A stretch of DNA of 43,517 bases from an uncultured Methylococcaceae bacterium (lineage in GTDB: Bacteria; Pseudomonadota; Gammaproteobacteria; Methylococcales; Methylomonadaceae): positions 1 through 43,517 of the forward strand of contig CAIOMN010000090.1 of NCBI GenBank assembly GCA_903859415.1, in the 5' to 3' direction. Below the pieces are notes generated by a model. It did not search any database and was not told where the DNA came from. It worked only from the letters and a program-made list of their open reading frames with translations. Positions 14,347 through 22,729 of the stretch are shown piece by piece (the first letter of the stretch is position 1; the number at the start of each line of letters is the position of its first letter). The position numbers were made by a program, and so were the translations under genes.

Positions 14347-15048
14347 ATGTTGAAACTAAGAAAATCTGCAGATCGTGGTTATGCCGATCATGGCTGGCTC
14401 AAAAGCTACCACTCGTTTTCATTTGCCGATTACTATGATCCAAATTTTATGGGCTGGGGTAATTTGCGGGTGATTAATGAAGACCGTATTGAGCCAGGTA
14501 CTGGCTTTGGTAAGCACAGCCATCGCAATATGGAAATTATTAGCTACATTCTTTCGGGTGAACTTGCCCATCAGGATAGCATAGGCAATATTAAGGCGAT
14601 TCCACAGGGCGATGTGCAGCGTATGAGTGCCGGTAGGGGTGTGACGCACAGTGAGTTTAATCATGCTGAAGGCCACACAACTCATTTTTTGCAGATTTGG
14701 ATCGAACCCAATGCGCAGGACATCCAACCGGGTTATGAACAAAAAACGATTCCAGTAACAGAGAAGCTGGGGATTTTACGGTTAGTTGCATCACCCACAG
14801 GAGAACAAGGCTCTGTAGTGATTCATGCCGATGCTAAACTCTATGCGGGATTATTTAATGGTGATCAAACAGCCGACCTGATATTGAATCCATACCGAAA
14901 GGCTTATGTTCACTTGATTCATGGAGAACTTAAGGTGAATGGTCAAAAAATCAGTTCCGGCGATGCCCTATTGCTGGAGCAAGAAAGTCAGATCCAGATA
15001 ACGGATGCCAAGAAGGCCGAAGTATTGGTATTTGATTTGGCACCTTAA
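14347..15048 (+). CDS. Pirin-family protein (YhhW-like quercetinase)
   Basis: A 233-aa bicupin of the pirin family. The metal ligands of the E. coli YhhW quercetin 2,3-dioxygenase appear at identical positions: His57 and His59 in GKHSHRNMEI, His101 and Glu103 in GVTHSEF. The catalytic N-terminal cupin (about 1-125) is followed by a second degenerate cupin. Pirins of this type bind Fe or another transition metal and can open flavonols, although the physiological substrate in bacteria is uncertain. It sits 13 bases after the flavodoxin gene and 27 bases before the DODA gene, clearly within the operon. A LysR-type regulator normally controls such clusters, but here the divergent one is broken. 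Confidence 0.92.
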   Translation: MLKLRKSADRGYADHGWLKSYHSFSFADYYDPNFMGWGNLRVINEDRIEPGTGFGKHSHRNMEIISYILSGELAHQDSIGNIKAIPQGDVQRMSAGRGVTHSEFNHAEGHTTHFLQIWIEPNAQDIQPGYEQKTIPVTEKLGILRLVASPTGEQGSVVIHADAKLYAGLFNGDQTADLILNPYRKAYVHLIHGELKVNGQKISSGDALLLEQESQIQITDAKKAEVLVFDLAP

Positions 15049-15075
15049 TCACAGTTTATAGGTATTAAGTTAAAA

Positions 15076-15888
15076 ATGAACAAAGAAGCAAATAATCGAC
15101 AAAGTTCTGTTTTATATCTTTCTCATGGAGGAGGCCCGCTGCCCCTGCAGGGCGATAAAAGCCATCAAGCTATGATAGATTTTCTTAAAGCGGTTACGCC
15201 AACGCTGATAAAGCCGTCTGCCATTTTAGTCATTAGCGCACATTGGGAAGAAAATAAGCCGACGATTACCAGCGGGGCGTTTCCTTCGCTGATCTATGAT
15301 TATTATGGCTTTCCTAAAGAAGCCTATGAAATAAAGTATCCTGCCTCGGGTACGTCTAAGCTGGCGAACAAAATTTTTAATCTATTAGGCAGTGCGGGCA
15401 TTGACGCCCAGCTTGATGATCGCCGAGGCTTTGACCACGGTTTATTTGTGCCGTTAACGCTGATGTATCCGGATGCAAATATTCCTTGTGTTGAATTGTC
15501 TCTGGTCAATAACTTACAACCCGAACTGCATATTCGAATGGGTAATGCCCTGGCTGATTTAAGAAAGGATAACGTACTTGTGATTGGGTCCGGTTTTTCA
15601 TTTCATAATCTTAAGGCGTTTTTTTTACCACCGACACAACAATCCCAGGCCATGAATCAGGCCTTTGAGCATTGGTTGCATGACACCTGTTCTAATAGAC
15701 AGATGACTGAAGATGAACGTGAGCACCGGTTGATTAACTGGGAGAACGCCCCAGGCGCAAGATACTGTCATCCCAGAGAAGAACACTTGTTGCCGCTACA
15801 TGTTTGTTATGGCGTCGCCAACTCAGCAGCAGAAAGAGTATACGAATTTGAAATCATGGGAAAAGTGGTAAGTGCTTATAGTTGGTAA
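15076..15888 (+). CDS. DODA-type extradiol aromatic ring-opening dioxygenase
   Basis: A 270-aa member of the class III extradiol dioxygenases related to E. coli YgiD (4,5-DOPA-extradiol dioxygenase). Zinc or iron ligands are visible as His17 in YLSHGGGP, His56 in ISAHWE and His232/His237 in HPREEHLLPL. His177 in GSGFSFHNL is the conserved catalytic or binding histidine, and His121 falls in FDHGLF. Family length is about 260-270 aa. It is last in the YceI-flavodoxin-pirin cluster. The enzyme would cleave a catechol-type ring adjacent to a hydroxyl group; the natural substrate is unknown. Downstream, 15889-16005 holds no gene. Confidence 0.9.
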   Translation: MNKEANNRQSSVLYLSHGGGPLPLQGDKSHQAMIDFLKAVTPTLIKPSAILVISAHWEENKPTITSGAFPSLIYDYYGFPKEAYEIKYPASGTSKLANKIFNLLGSAGIDAQLDDRRGFDHGLFVPLTLMYPDANIPCVELSLVNNLQPELHIRMGNALADLRKDNVLVIGSGFSFHNLKAFFLPPTQQSQAMNQAFEHWLHDTCSNRQMTEDEREHRLINWENAPGARYCHPREEHLLPLHVCYGVANSAAERVYEFEIMGKVVSAYSW

Positions 15889-16005
15889 AACGATTTTATT
15901 CAAAACTAACTATAAAAAATCATTTTTGAGAGGATGTTTTTAAGCAAAGGGTGCAGATGAGCCAAATCGCTCTTCGACAAAAAGACAGTATAGCCTTGGT
16001 CCAGT

Positions 16006-16184
16006 AATCATTAGTTTTGTTGAAATTATTCAGATCAAATATGAATAATCTCGTTGAACAGTATCACCGTTTCATCAAGATAATCACAAAGCTGATGATG
16101 CGGTTCAAAGCATTCCACCTACAAGCAATTTATGGCTTTAGCAGAATAGATTTTCCTCCAGAGTATACATTCTCTGGCATGAGC
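16006..16184 (+). pseudogene. IS6-family transposase and amidohydrolase scar, left inverted copy
   Basis: Translating 16041-16186 gives MNNLVEQYHRFIK, a degenerate version of the IS6/IS240 transposase C-terminus, then a jump into the amidohydrolase phrase FPPEYTFSGM before a stop. The DNA is an inverted copy of 17366-17627 with an internal deletion of about 75 bases, after GCATTCCA. It is inactive. The stretch 16185-16351 before the permease contains no gene. Confidence 0.8.
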
Positions 16185-16351
16185 TAAACTTTGCGGCACA
16201 ACCCCCGTTACAAAACTGCATTAACTTTGAAGTGCGCCCATTTTTTATGTTAGTTTTTACGATAATGACGACATTATTTTGTTAAAGACTATCTAATTAA
16301 CTGTTATATTGGCTTCATTTTGAGTCATATAAAGCATTAAGGTTAGTTTTG

Positions 16352-17161
16352 ATGAGTTTTGGATATACATTATCAGGTTTTGCAGTCGGAATATTAGTCG
16401 GAATTACTGGTGTGGGCGGTGGTTCTTTGATGACACCGTTGCTGGTGTTCTTGTTTGGTTTTAATCCTGCAGTTGCAGTAGGTACAGATCTTTTATTTGC
16501 GTCTATCACTAAAACCGGTGGCGTCTGGGTTCATCACGGTAAACATGGCTCAGTGGACTGGAAAATTGTTGGCTGGATGGCTCTAGGCAGTATCCCTTTT
16601 GCTGTCATGACCTTGTTTGCACTTAAATATTACATGTCTGTCGGAAAGGAAATAACAGGCGCTATTACTTTTACATTAGGAATAGCTCTAATTTTAACCG
16701 CCTGTGCGCTGCTTATTCGTAGTATTTTGTTGAATAGAGCAAAAAATCTTAAGCCCATTGATGATGAGCACAGTAACGCTCAAAATGCGGCTCGGTTTAA
16801 GCATTTGCAAATTCCAGCGACTGTCATTATTGGTGCCATATTAGGTGTGTTAGTTACCTTATCCTCCGTAGGTGCAGGTGCCTTGGGTACAGTGGCTTTG
16901 TTATTTCTTTATCCTAGAATGACGACCCTGAAAATAGTGGGTACTGATTTAGCTCATGCAATTCCTTTGACTGCTGTGGCTGGAATTGGTCACTTGAGTT
17001 TGGGAAATGTGGATGGGGTTTTATTAGGTAGTTTATTGATTGGTTCTTTGCCGGGTATTTGGATAGGCAGTCATTTAAGTGCAAAGATACCTGAAAAATA
17101 CTTACGCCCAGTATTGGCAACGATTTTGTTGCTCATTGGATTTAAATTTGTTTTACATTAA
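16352..17161 (+). CDS. TauE/SafE-family sulfite-exporter-like permease
   Basis: A 269-aa integral membrane protein of the TauE/SafE family (formerly DUF81). It has about eight hydrophobic segments arranged as an internal duplication. Each half begins with the family's glycine-rich motif: GILVGITGVGGGSLMTPLL (residues about 13-32) and LGVLVTLSSVGAGALGTVAL (about 165-185), followed by GTDL in both halves (VGTDLLFAS and VGTDLAHAI). Members export sulfite, sulfoacetate or related organosulfur anions; the substrate here is unknown. ATG 16352 has AAGG about 9 bases upstream, preferred to the TTG at 16349. It stands alone between two inverted IS6/amidohydrolase scars, which suggests it was carried or bracketed by transposition. 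Confidence 0.88.
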   Translation: MSFGYTLSGFAVGILVGITGVGGGSLMTPLLVFLFGFNPAVAVGTDLLFASITKTGGVWVHHGKHGSVDWKIVGWMALGSIPFAVMTLFALKYYMSVGKEITGAITFTLGIALILTACALLIRSILLNRAKNLKPIDDEHSNAQNAARFKHLQIPATVIIGAILGVLVTLSSVGAGALGTVALLFLYPRMTTLKIVGTDLAHAIPLTAVAGIGHLSLGNVDGVLLGSLLIGSLPGIWIGSHLSAKIPEKYLRPVLATILLLIGFKFVLH

Positions 17162-17198
17162 GGTTAGTCTATCAATATTGCGCCCTGGATAGACGACC

Positions 17199-17388
17199 TC
17201 AGCACATTATCCACAAGCTTGGCCCAATAGCCGCCCCAATGGGTAAAATCTTATCATTAAAATTATAATGGGGATTATGCAGCAGGCAACTGTTCTCAGA
17301 AGAGCTGTTACCAATCCAGCTATAACAGTCGGGTTTTTCTTGTAGTATAAAAGCAAGGTCTTCTGAGCCCATGCCAGAGAATGTATAC
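17199..17388 (-). pseudogene. C-terminal remnant of an M20-family amidohydrolase
   Basis: The minus strand reads FPPEYTFSGMGSEDLAFILQ, then YSWIGN, LHNPHYNFNDKILPIGAA and a stop at 17199. GSEDxAF, WIGN and LHNPxYxFND are the characteristic end of M20 amidohydrolases (hippurate hydrolase-type). All of the protein upstream of this is absent, replaced by IS6-family sequence, so only the last about 60 codons remain. Confidence 0.82.
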
Positions 17389-17401
17389 TCTGGAGGAAAA
17401 G

Positions 17402-17765
17402 CTATCCTGCTAAAGCCATAAATTGCTTGTAGGCGGGAATGCCTTCATCTGAAAACTGCCCTTTTCCGATCATATGTGCCGTTTCGATACCATCAATTGT
17501 TGCTTTGGCCGAATGAAATGCTTTGAGTCGCATCATCGGCTTTGTGATTTTCTTGATGGAACGGTGATCTTGTTCAACGAGATTATTCATATATTTGATC
17601 TGAATAATTTCAACAAAACTAATGATTCCTGCAAGCATCAGCAGGAAGTTAATGTTTTCCAGTCCAACATAATTTGCTGCTCTTGTCCATAACTACTTTC
17701 TTCGGAAAACCATTACTTTCTATAGCTTGCTTAAAGAAAGCTTGTTCTGTGACACATGTGAAACT
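17402..17765 (-). pseudogene. Truncated, frameshifted IS6-family transposase
   Basis: Minus-strand pieces in two frames read FFKQAIESNGFPKKVVMDKS, then NYVGLENINFLLMLAGIIS, IKYMNNLVEQDHRSIKK and AKATIDGIETAHMIGKGQ. These are the C-terminal third of an IS6/IS240-type DDE transposase, containing a frameshift near 17665. The N-terminus is missing. It is the right-hand arm of the inverted pair around the TauE gene. Between 17766 and 18041 I see no supported gene; an open frame at 17773-17982 (minus) resembles nothing I know. Confidence 0.85.
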
Positions 17766-18041
17766 AGAGGTTTTAGTATGTTGTCATCGTCGCCAAGAGG
17801 AATGCTGGTCTAATATAATCCATTTGGTAAAAATATATTCTTCGTAGGACTATTTCTCCTTTTGCTACTAATCCATCACCATATGCACTAATTGTCAGCG
17901 GTACTTTATATTTCCTTGTTATTGCACCATTTAAATTCGGTGATCCAAAACTTTCGGCTACGGTTTGATAAATAAACAGCAATACTTGTGATAATTTAAA
18001 AATGAGAAAGTAGTCGATTAGTTAATTTTAACTATCTTAAC

Positions 18042-18236
18042 TTATTCACTCCTACTCAATGATTCCGGTGTGGTTAACTTATTCAGCAGTGATTGACTTG
18101 TCATAGCCTTAATTTTTTCCAAAGTCTGCTCTGTTTTACAATAGTCTGGCAAGTTATCCCATAGTTGAAGTATTTCAAGCTCATATAATTTTGCTTCGTA
18201 ATCATTCGAGTTAACCTCGAAGTCATTTTTAACCAT
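18042..18236 (-). CDS. Small acidic hypothetical protein
   Basis: A 64-aa open frame, rich in Glu, Asp, Leu and Lys, predicted helical, with no motif I recognise. ATG 18236 is preceded by GTAGG at acceptable spacing. It lies in accessory DNA between IS debris and a predicted secreted protein. It may be real or chance; no family can be named. Confidence 0.35.
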   Translation of the reverse strand: MVKNDFEVNSNDYEAKLYELEILQLWDNLPDYCKTEQTLEKIKAMTSQSLLNKLTTPESLSRSE

Positions 18237-18420
18237 TATTTTTACCTACAATCTTTAAAGACCAGTAAGACACATTTATTTAAAAAAAGGTCTACATCAT
18301 AAAGTCCTTATTGTTCAAAACGCAAGTTTTTAATTTGTTGCAGCAAAAATTTTATAAAAGTAACCCAATAAACCGTTGTCTTAGCGAAAGTAATTCAAGG
18401 CACTAATAATTTAGGTGCAG

Positions 18421-18765
18421 TTATTCTATCGAATTGATTTTTTTAAGTTCTAGTTTTAAATGAAACAATTTATGTTTGAGTATCTTTATATTGTTAATTT
18501 CCCCAAGTGTTAGCTGATATTCAGTTGTTTCTTTGGAGTTCATGTATTTATCAGGCTGATAAGAATCTTGATTTGTAGATTCGTCATTTTTGTTACGTAT
18601 TGGACTAACAATGTTCGGGTTATAGTCCTTAACATAAGTTATAGTAGAACTTGCAGGGCCTAATACGTAGCTACTCGCAAATCCTTGGACATACTTGGTA
18701 GCAAAGTCGGCAAAAGAAAAGGTTGAAATAGCCATTAACAACATCACACATAATCCTTTTTTCAT
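18421..18765 (-). CDS. Small predicted secreted protein
   Basis: A 114-aa open frame beginning with a good Sec signal peptide (MKKGLCVMLLMAISTFSFA, cleavage before DFA). AAGG lies about 9 bases before ATG 18765, so expression is plausible. The mature part has a Ser/Thr-rich segment, a polar Asn/Asp-rich middle and a C-terminal amphipathic helix rich in Leu and Lys (residues about 85-112). There are no cysteines in the mature region and no recognised domain. It would act in the periplasm or outside. The function is unknown and it is not clearly linked to neighbours. Confidence 0.5.
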   Translation of the reverse strand: MKKGLCVMLLMAISTFSFADFATKYVQGFASSYVLGPASSTITYVKDYNPNIVSPIRNKNDESTNQDSYQPDKYMNSKETTEYQLTLGEINNIKILKHKLFHLKLELKKINSIE

Positions 18766-18975
18766 TTTCTTTGCCTTAATATCTGAGAAGAATAAAGTTG
18801 TTACTGATTCCGTTCTATTTGATTATATCAGAAATCATTGGCTGAACTCTTCCAAATGATAGTCTATTATGATAAGGCTAACGACATCCTAATCTACTGC
18901 ATTAATGCAAATTGCTATGCTAGTTCTATAATAATTAAGTATGGAGCGCGCCAATACAATTATGAGAATGAATCA

Positions 18976-19230
18976 ATGATTAATAAGCCTGCTTTTAACC
19001 AGAGGAATTTTTTACCTATCAGCCCTAGGTTTTATACTCCTCCTGCGATTACATATGGTCCTGCTTTTAATGCAGTTCACTCCTTCAATAGAGGTATTGC
19101 GCACGAATTTCATGGAGGAGGGGCTTTATCAGGCGGTTCTAGGGTGAGGTCATCGCTAAGGTTTAAATTTCCGATTGGAGGCTGCAATTCAGGTAAAATA
19201 CTTTTAATTGCCAATATAGGTAAACTTTAG
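18976..19230 (+). CDS. Doubtful short ORF, hypothetical
   Basis: An open frame with an internal ATG at 18976 giving 84 aa, or 130 aa if TTG 18838 is used. It has Pro-, Phe- and Gly-rich stretches (HEFHGGGALSGGSR) and no recognisable domain or Shine-Dalgarno. It ends 24 bases before the ABC permease gene. I list it only because nothing else occupies the stretch 18838-19253. Confidence 0.2.
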   Translation: MINKPAFNQRNFLPISPRFYTPPAITYGPAFNAVHSFNRGIAHEFHGGGALSGGSRVRSSLRFKFPIGGCNSGKILLIANIGKL

Positions 19231-19253
19231 ACTACATATGGAAACTAATAAAT

Positions 19254-20075
19254 ATGCAGAAAGGTTTTTTTAAGCAATTCATACTCATTTGTCAGTTTGA
19301 AATAAAAAGAGGCTTTACAACCCAAAAAGGCCTACTTGTTCTGGTGACTTTTGGCATTGTTTGGAGTGTTATCCTGCTATATCCGATATGTTTTGCTGCT
19401 GAGCTGGTGAGGCAGGAAAAAGGCTGGGCGCAAGACTTTAGTTTTTTTGAGTTTTTTGGTTTAGGAGCAATACATCAATGGCCTATTCCGGAGTTCGGGG
19501 TTTTGTGGCAGTTAGCTTTGATTTTGTTCCCGATGTTGAGTATTACCCTTGCAGCCGATCAAACCTGTTCTGATCGTGAGCGAGGCACATTACGGTTTAT
19601 AGTATTACGTAGTAGTCGTGACAGTATATTCTTTGGCCGTTTTGCTGGTGTCCTGGTTATTCAGGCACTTTTAATCTGTGTTGCCACTATTAGTACTTTT
19701 ATTCTAGTGTCGTTGAGGCAAGTCGAATTGATTTTTTCAGCGTTACCTAGCTTGTTAGCCATAACTATTAACTTAATTTTGGTTATTCTACCTTTTACGG
19801 CCATGATGGCTATTTTATCCGTTAAAGTGAAATCGGCTCGACAAGCTACCATCTGGGCTATTTTAATATGGACATTTCTGGCAGGTATTATTAGCGGTTT
19901 TGCTGAGTATCTACCGATGCTGAGTTATTTTAAAATATTGGTTCCCGGCTATCAATTATCCGATTTAGCGCAATTGTCAGGTTGGCAAACACTGCAATTA
20001 TCCTATATTCCTATTCTGCAAGGTTTTTTTCTGTTAATGTTGGGACGTTGGATAATGGTAAGGCAAGCACTTTGA
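19254..20075 (+). CDS. ABC-2 type transporter permease
   Basis: A 273-aa inner-membrane protein with six hydrophobic segments (about 28-50, 85-100, 125-150, 165-190, 198-218 and 245-265). The cytoplasmic segment ADQTCSDRERGTLRFIVLRS is the ABC-2/NosY-type coupling motif (E/DRERGT) that contacts the ATPase. The substrate is unknown. Its stop TGA overlaps the TTG start of the ATPase by 4 bases (TTGA), a translational coupling typical of such pairs. It lacks a periplasmic partner or a recognisable regulator nearby. Similar pairs next to nos genes handle copper or sulfur maturation, but no nos gene is present here. Confidence 0.85.
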   Translation: MQKGFFKQFILICQFEIKRGFTTQKGLLVLVTFGIVWSVILLYPICFAAELVRQEKGWAQDFSFFEFFGLGAIHQWPIPEFGVLWQLALILFPMLSITLAADQTCSDRERGTLRFIVLRSSRDSIFFGRFAGVLVIQALLICVATISTFILVSLRQVELIFSALPSLLAITINLILVILPFTAMMAILSVKVKSARQATIWAILIWTFLAGIISGFAEYLPMLSYFKILVPGYQLSDLAQLSGWQTLQLSYIPILQGFFLLMLGRWIMVRQAL

Positions 20076-20983
20076 GACAATCAATTATTCAATGCCAACA
20101 GCTTAACCATCTTTATTATGGGAAAGCTGCACTCTCTGATGTCAATTTTGAACTGATGGCAGGCGAACCGATCGCCTTGATAGGTCCTAATGGGGCAGGT
20201 AAAACCACGTTGCTAAGTATTCTGTCTGGTTTTTTACGCCCTACTTCGGGTGTAGTTAGATTGTTTGGTCATCAGCCGGGAGCGGCTCAACTCGTTGGTA
20301 AAGTCTCTGCTCTACCTCAGGATGCAAGGCTCGATCCAAGCTTTACAGTAATCGAACAATTGGTTTTCTATGCTCGACTTCAAGGTTTAAGCCGGCACTT
20401 GGCCATCCGGGAATCAAGCAGAGTATTAGAGGCTGTTTCATTAACAGAGTCCGCTAACGAAATGCCGCCAGTGCTTAGTCATGGTATGGCTAAACGTGTC
20501 TCGATTGCACAATCTTTGATAGGTAAACCTGAGCTGATTTTATTGGATGAACCTACTGCTGGGCTTGACCCTGTCAATGTCCGAAAGGTACGCGCAATCA
20601 TCACTGAACAGTCATCAGAAACTACTTTTATTATCAGTTCCCACGATTTAACAGAGCTTGATCGACTGTGTAGACAAATGTTACTACTTGAAAACGGTAT
20701 TTTGCAGTCAGAGAAAATGGGCGTTAATGAACAACATGGACCTAGTCAGTTTATCACTTTGCAAATGGAAACGTGTTCATCGTCAGATGTTATTGCTAAA
20801 CTCAAAGCTCTGAAAGGAATTGTGACGGTGACTAATTCTCAAAAAAATGAATATATTGTAGAGTATGATTCTTTCCTGTACTCCCAAATGGATCTGGAAG
20901 TGATTCAGTGTATCAAAGCTAATCATTGGAAATATCGTCAGCTGAGTCACGGTAAGACTTTGGAAGAAAAGCTTTTTAATTAG
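20072..20983 (+). CDS. ABC transporter ATP-binding protein
   Basis: A 303-aa ATPase of the ABC-2 exporter type. Walker A is GPNGAGKT (38-45). The signature loop is LSHGMAKRVSIA, in which the canonical LSGGQ is changed to LSHGM, as in several NosF/CcmA-like ATPases. Walker B is LILLDEPTAGLDP and the H-loop ISSHDL. A C-terminal domain of about 90 aa follows. I use TTG 20072 because it overlaps the permease stop and has TAAGG upstream. Longer starts lie deep inside the permease gene and add unrelated sequence. It forms one complex with the permease upstream. Confidence 0.88.
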   Translation: MRQSIIQCQQLNHLYYGKAALSDVNFELMAGEPIALIGPNGAGKTTLLSILSGFLRPTSGVVRLFGHQPGAAQLVGKVSALPQDARLDPSFTVIEQLVFYARLQGLSRHLAIRESSRVLEAVSLTESANEMPPVLSHGMAKRVSIAQSLIGKPELILLDEPTAGLDPVNVRKVRAIITEQSSETTFIISSHDLTELDRLCRQMLLLENGILQSEKMGVNEQHGPSQFITLQMETCSSSDVIAKLKALKGIVTVTNSQKNEYIVEYDSFLYSQMDLEVIQCIKANHWKYRQLSHGKTLEEKLFN

Positions 20984-21088
20984 CCTTATTAAAATGACAT
21001 TTAATAGACCTAAATCAATTCTTTCTGATTTTTGTTATGTATAAATTCACTATTATTTCAGCTCATTTACCTTCAATAGGATATTACG

Positions 21089-22726
21089 ATGAACTATAAA
21101 CCCGCTGATATTACGCACCCAGCGGATCTAAGCGCACATGAGCAGGGCACGGGTCCAGTTCGCGCTCACCATCCAGTTTATAAAGATTTTCTACCGCCCT
21201 GTAATTATGCTTGTCCAGCGGGGGAAAACATTCAAGCCTGGTTAGCCTTGGTGCAATCTGGGCATTATCAACAAGCCTGGCAGCAAATCATGCGAGATAA
21301 TCCAATGCCTGCCGTGCATGGACGAGTGTGTTACCATCCCTGTGAAACCCAATGTAATCGTGAGCAACTCGACGGCTCGGTGAGTATTCATGCTATCGAA
21401 CGGTTTTTAGGTGATAGGGCTTTAGCTGAGAATTGGCAAGTGACCGCTGATTTTGAGCCGACGGGTAAGCGTGTTTTAGTGGTGGGTGCGGGGCCGAGTG
21501 GGTTATCGGCAGCTTATCATCTTGCGAGATTGGGTCATAAGGTGGTTATTTATGAAGCGGGGCCTATTGCAGGTGGCATGATGCGTTTCGGTATACCTGC
21601 CTACCGATTGCCGCGTCATGAACTGGATTTTGAAATACAAAGAATTGTGTCTTTAGGGGTTGATATTGTCTTAAATCGCAAAGTTGATAATCTGCTTGCT
21701 GATAAAAAAGAGGGTAATTTCGACGCTGTTTTTGTTGCTGTGGGTGCCCACTTAAGCAAACGTATAGATATTCCTGCCCGAGACGCGTCCAAAATGCTGG
21801 ATGCGATTACTTTTTTACGTGATGCCTCGGCCGGGAATGCACCACTCTTAGGCAGAAAAGTAGCCATCTATGGTGGAGGCAATACCGCGATGGATGCGGC
21901 CAGAACAGCAAAACGTTTGGGTGCTGATGAAGCGTATATCATTTATCGGCGTGATCGTGAGCACATGCCAGCCCATTCCTTTGAAGCCGACGAAGCCATT
22001 GAAGAAGGTGTTAAAATCAATTGGCTGCGCTCAATTAAAGAAATGGATGATTCATCCATAAAAGTAGAAATTATGGCATTAGATGCCAATGGCGTTGCGC
22101 AACCAACCGGGAAATATGAAACTTTGGATGCAGACGCGCTTATTTTAGCGGTCGGTCAAGACACAGATACCCGTTTTTTACGTTCAGTAACTGGAATAGA
22201 ATTTAAATCCGATGATACCGTTATTGTGGATTCCAGTATGCGTACCGGGGCTGACGGTATTTTTGCTGGAGGTGATATGGTGCCTAGTGAAAGAACCGTG
22301 ACGACGGCTGTGGGCCATGGTAAGAAAGCGGCTCGGCATATTGATGCGTGGTTACGCGGTACACGTTATATTGCTCTACCTAAGCATGATCTTGTTACAT
22401 ATGAAAAATTACATATTTGGTATCAAACGGATGCCGAGCAAAAACAACAAGCGCATATTCCAGCCCAACAACGTACAGAAAGTTTTTCTGAAATCGTTAC
22501 AGGCTTAGAGGCGACCGAGGCTACTTTTGAAGCGCAACGCTGTTTTTCTTGTGGCAATTGCTTTGAATGTGATGGATGTTTTGGTGCCTGTCCCGAGAAA
22601 GCGATTTTAAAATTAGGCCCGGGTAATCGTTATAAATATGATTATGATTTATGTACCGGTTGTTCCGTTTGTTTTGAACAATGTCCTTGCCATGCTATTG
22701 AAATGGTTGCTGAACAGAGAGATTAA
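21089..22726 (+). CDS. GltD-like NAD(P)H flavoprotein with C-terminal 2x[4Fe-4S] ferredoxin domain
   Basis: A 545-aa iron-sulfur flavoprotein of the glutamate-synthase small-subunit family. It begins with an Fe-S region (CNYACPAGENI and CYHPCETQCNREQ, residues about 38-95). An FAD site (VVGAGPSGLSAAYHLA, about 131) and a nucleotide site (IYGGGNTAMDAARTA, about 260) follow. It ends in a bacterial ferredoxin-like domain with two clusters (CFSCGNCFECDGCFGACP and CTGCSVCFEQCPCHAIE). No large GltB subunit is present. Three bases separate it from nifJ, so it very probably passes electrons between NAD(P)H and the ferredoxin/NifJ system. In the same way NfnB-like and SudA-like relatives exchange electrons. 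The electron acceptor is inference. Confidence 0.9.
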   Translation: MNYKPADITHPADLSAHEQGTGPVRAHHPVYKDFLPPCNYACPAGENIQAWLALVQSGHYQQAWQQIMRDNPMPAVHGRVCYHPCETQCNREQLDGSVSIHAIERFLGDRALAENWQVTADFEPTGKRVLVVGAGPSGLSAAYHLARLGHKVVIYEAGPIAGGMMRFGIPAYRLPRHELDFEIQRIVSLGVDIVLNRKVDNLLADKKEGNFDAVFVAVGAHLSKRIDIPARDASKMLDAITFLRDASAGNAPLLGRKVAIYGGGNTAMDAARTAKRLGADEAYIIYRRDREHMPAHSFEADEAIEEGVKINWLRSIKEMDDSSIKVEIMALDANGVAQPTGKYETLDADALILAVGQDTDTRFLRSVTGIEFKSDDTVIVDSSMRTGADGIFAGGDMVPSERTVTTAVGHGKKAARHIDAWLRGTRYIALPKHDLVTYEKLHIWYQTDAEQKQQAHIPAQQRTESFSEIVTGLEATEATFEAQRCFSCGNCFECDGCFGACPEKAILKLGPGNRYKYDYDLCTGCSVCFEQCPCHAIEMVAEQRD

Positions 22727-22729
22727 ATA

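Noticed and set aside
17773-17982. Minus-strand ORF of 69 aa between IS6 debris and the small acidic ORF
   Set aside because: No ribosome site or recognisable motif, and it lies in degenerate DNA; left out as a gene.
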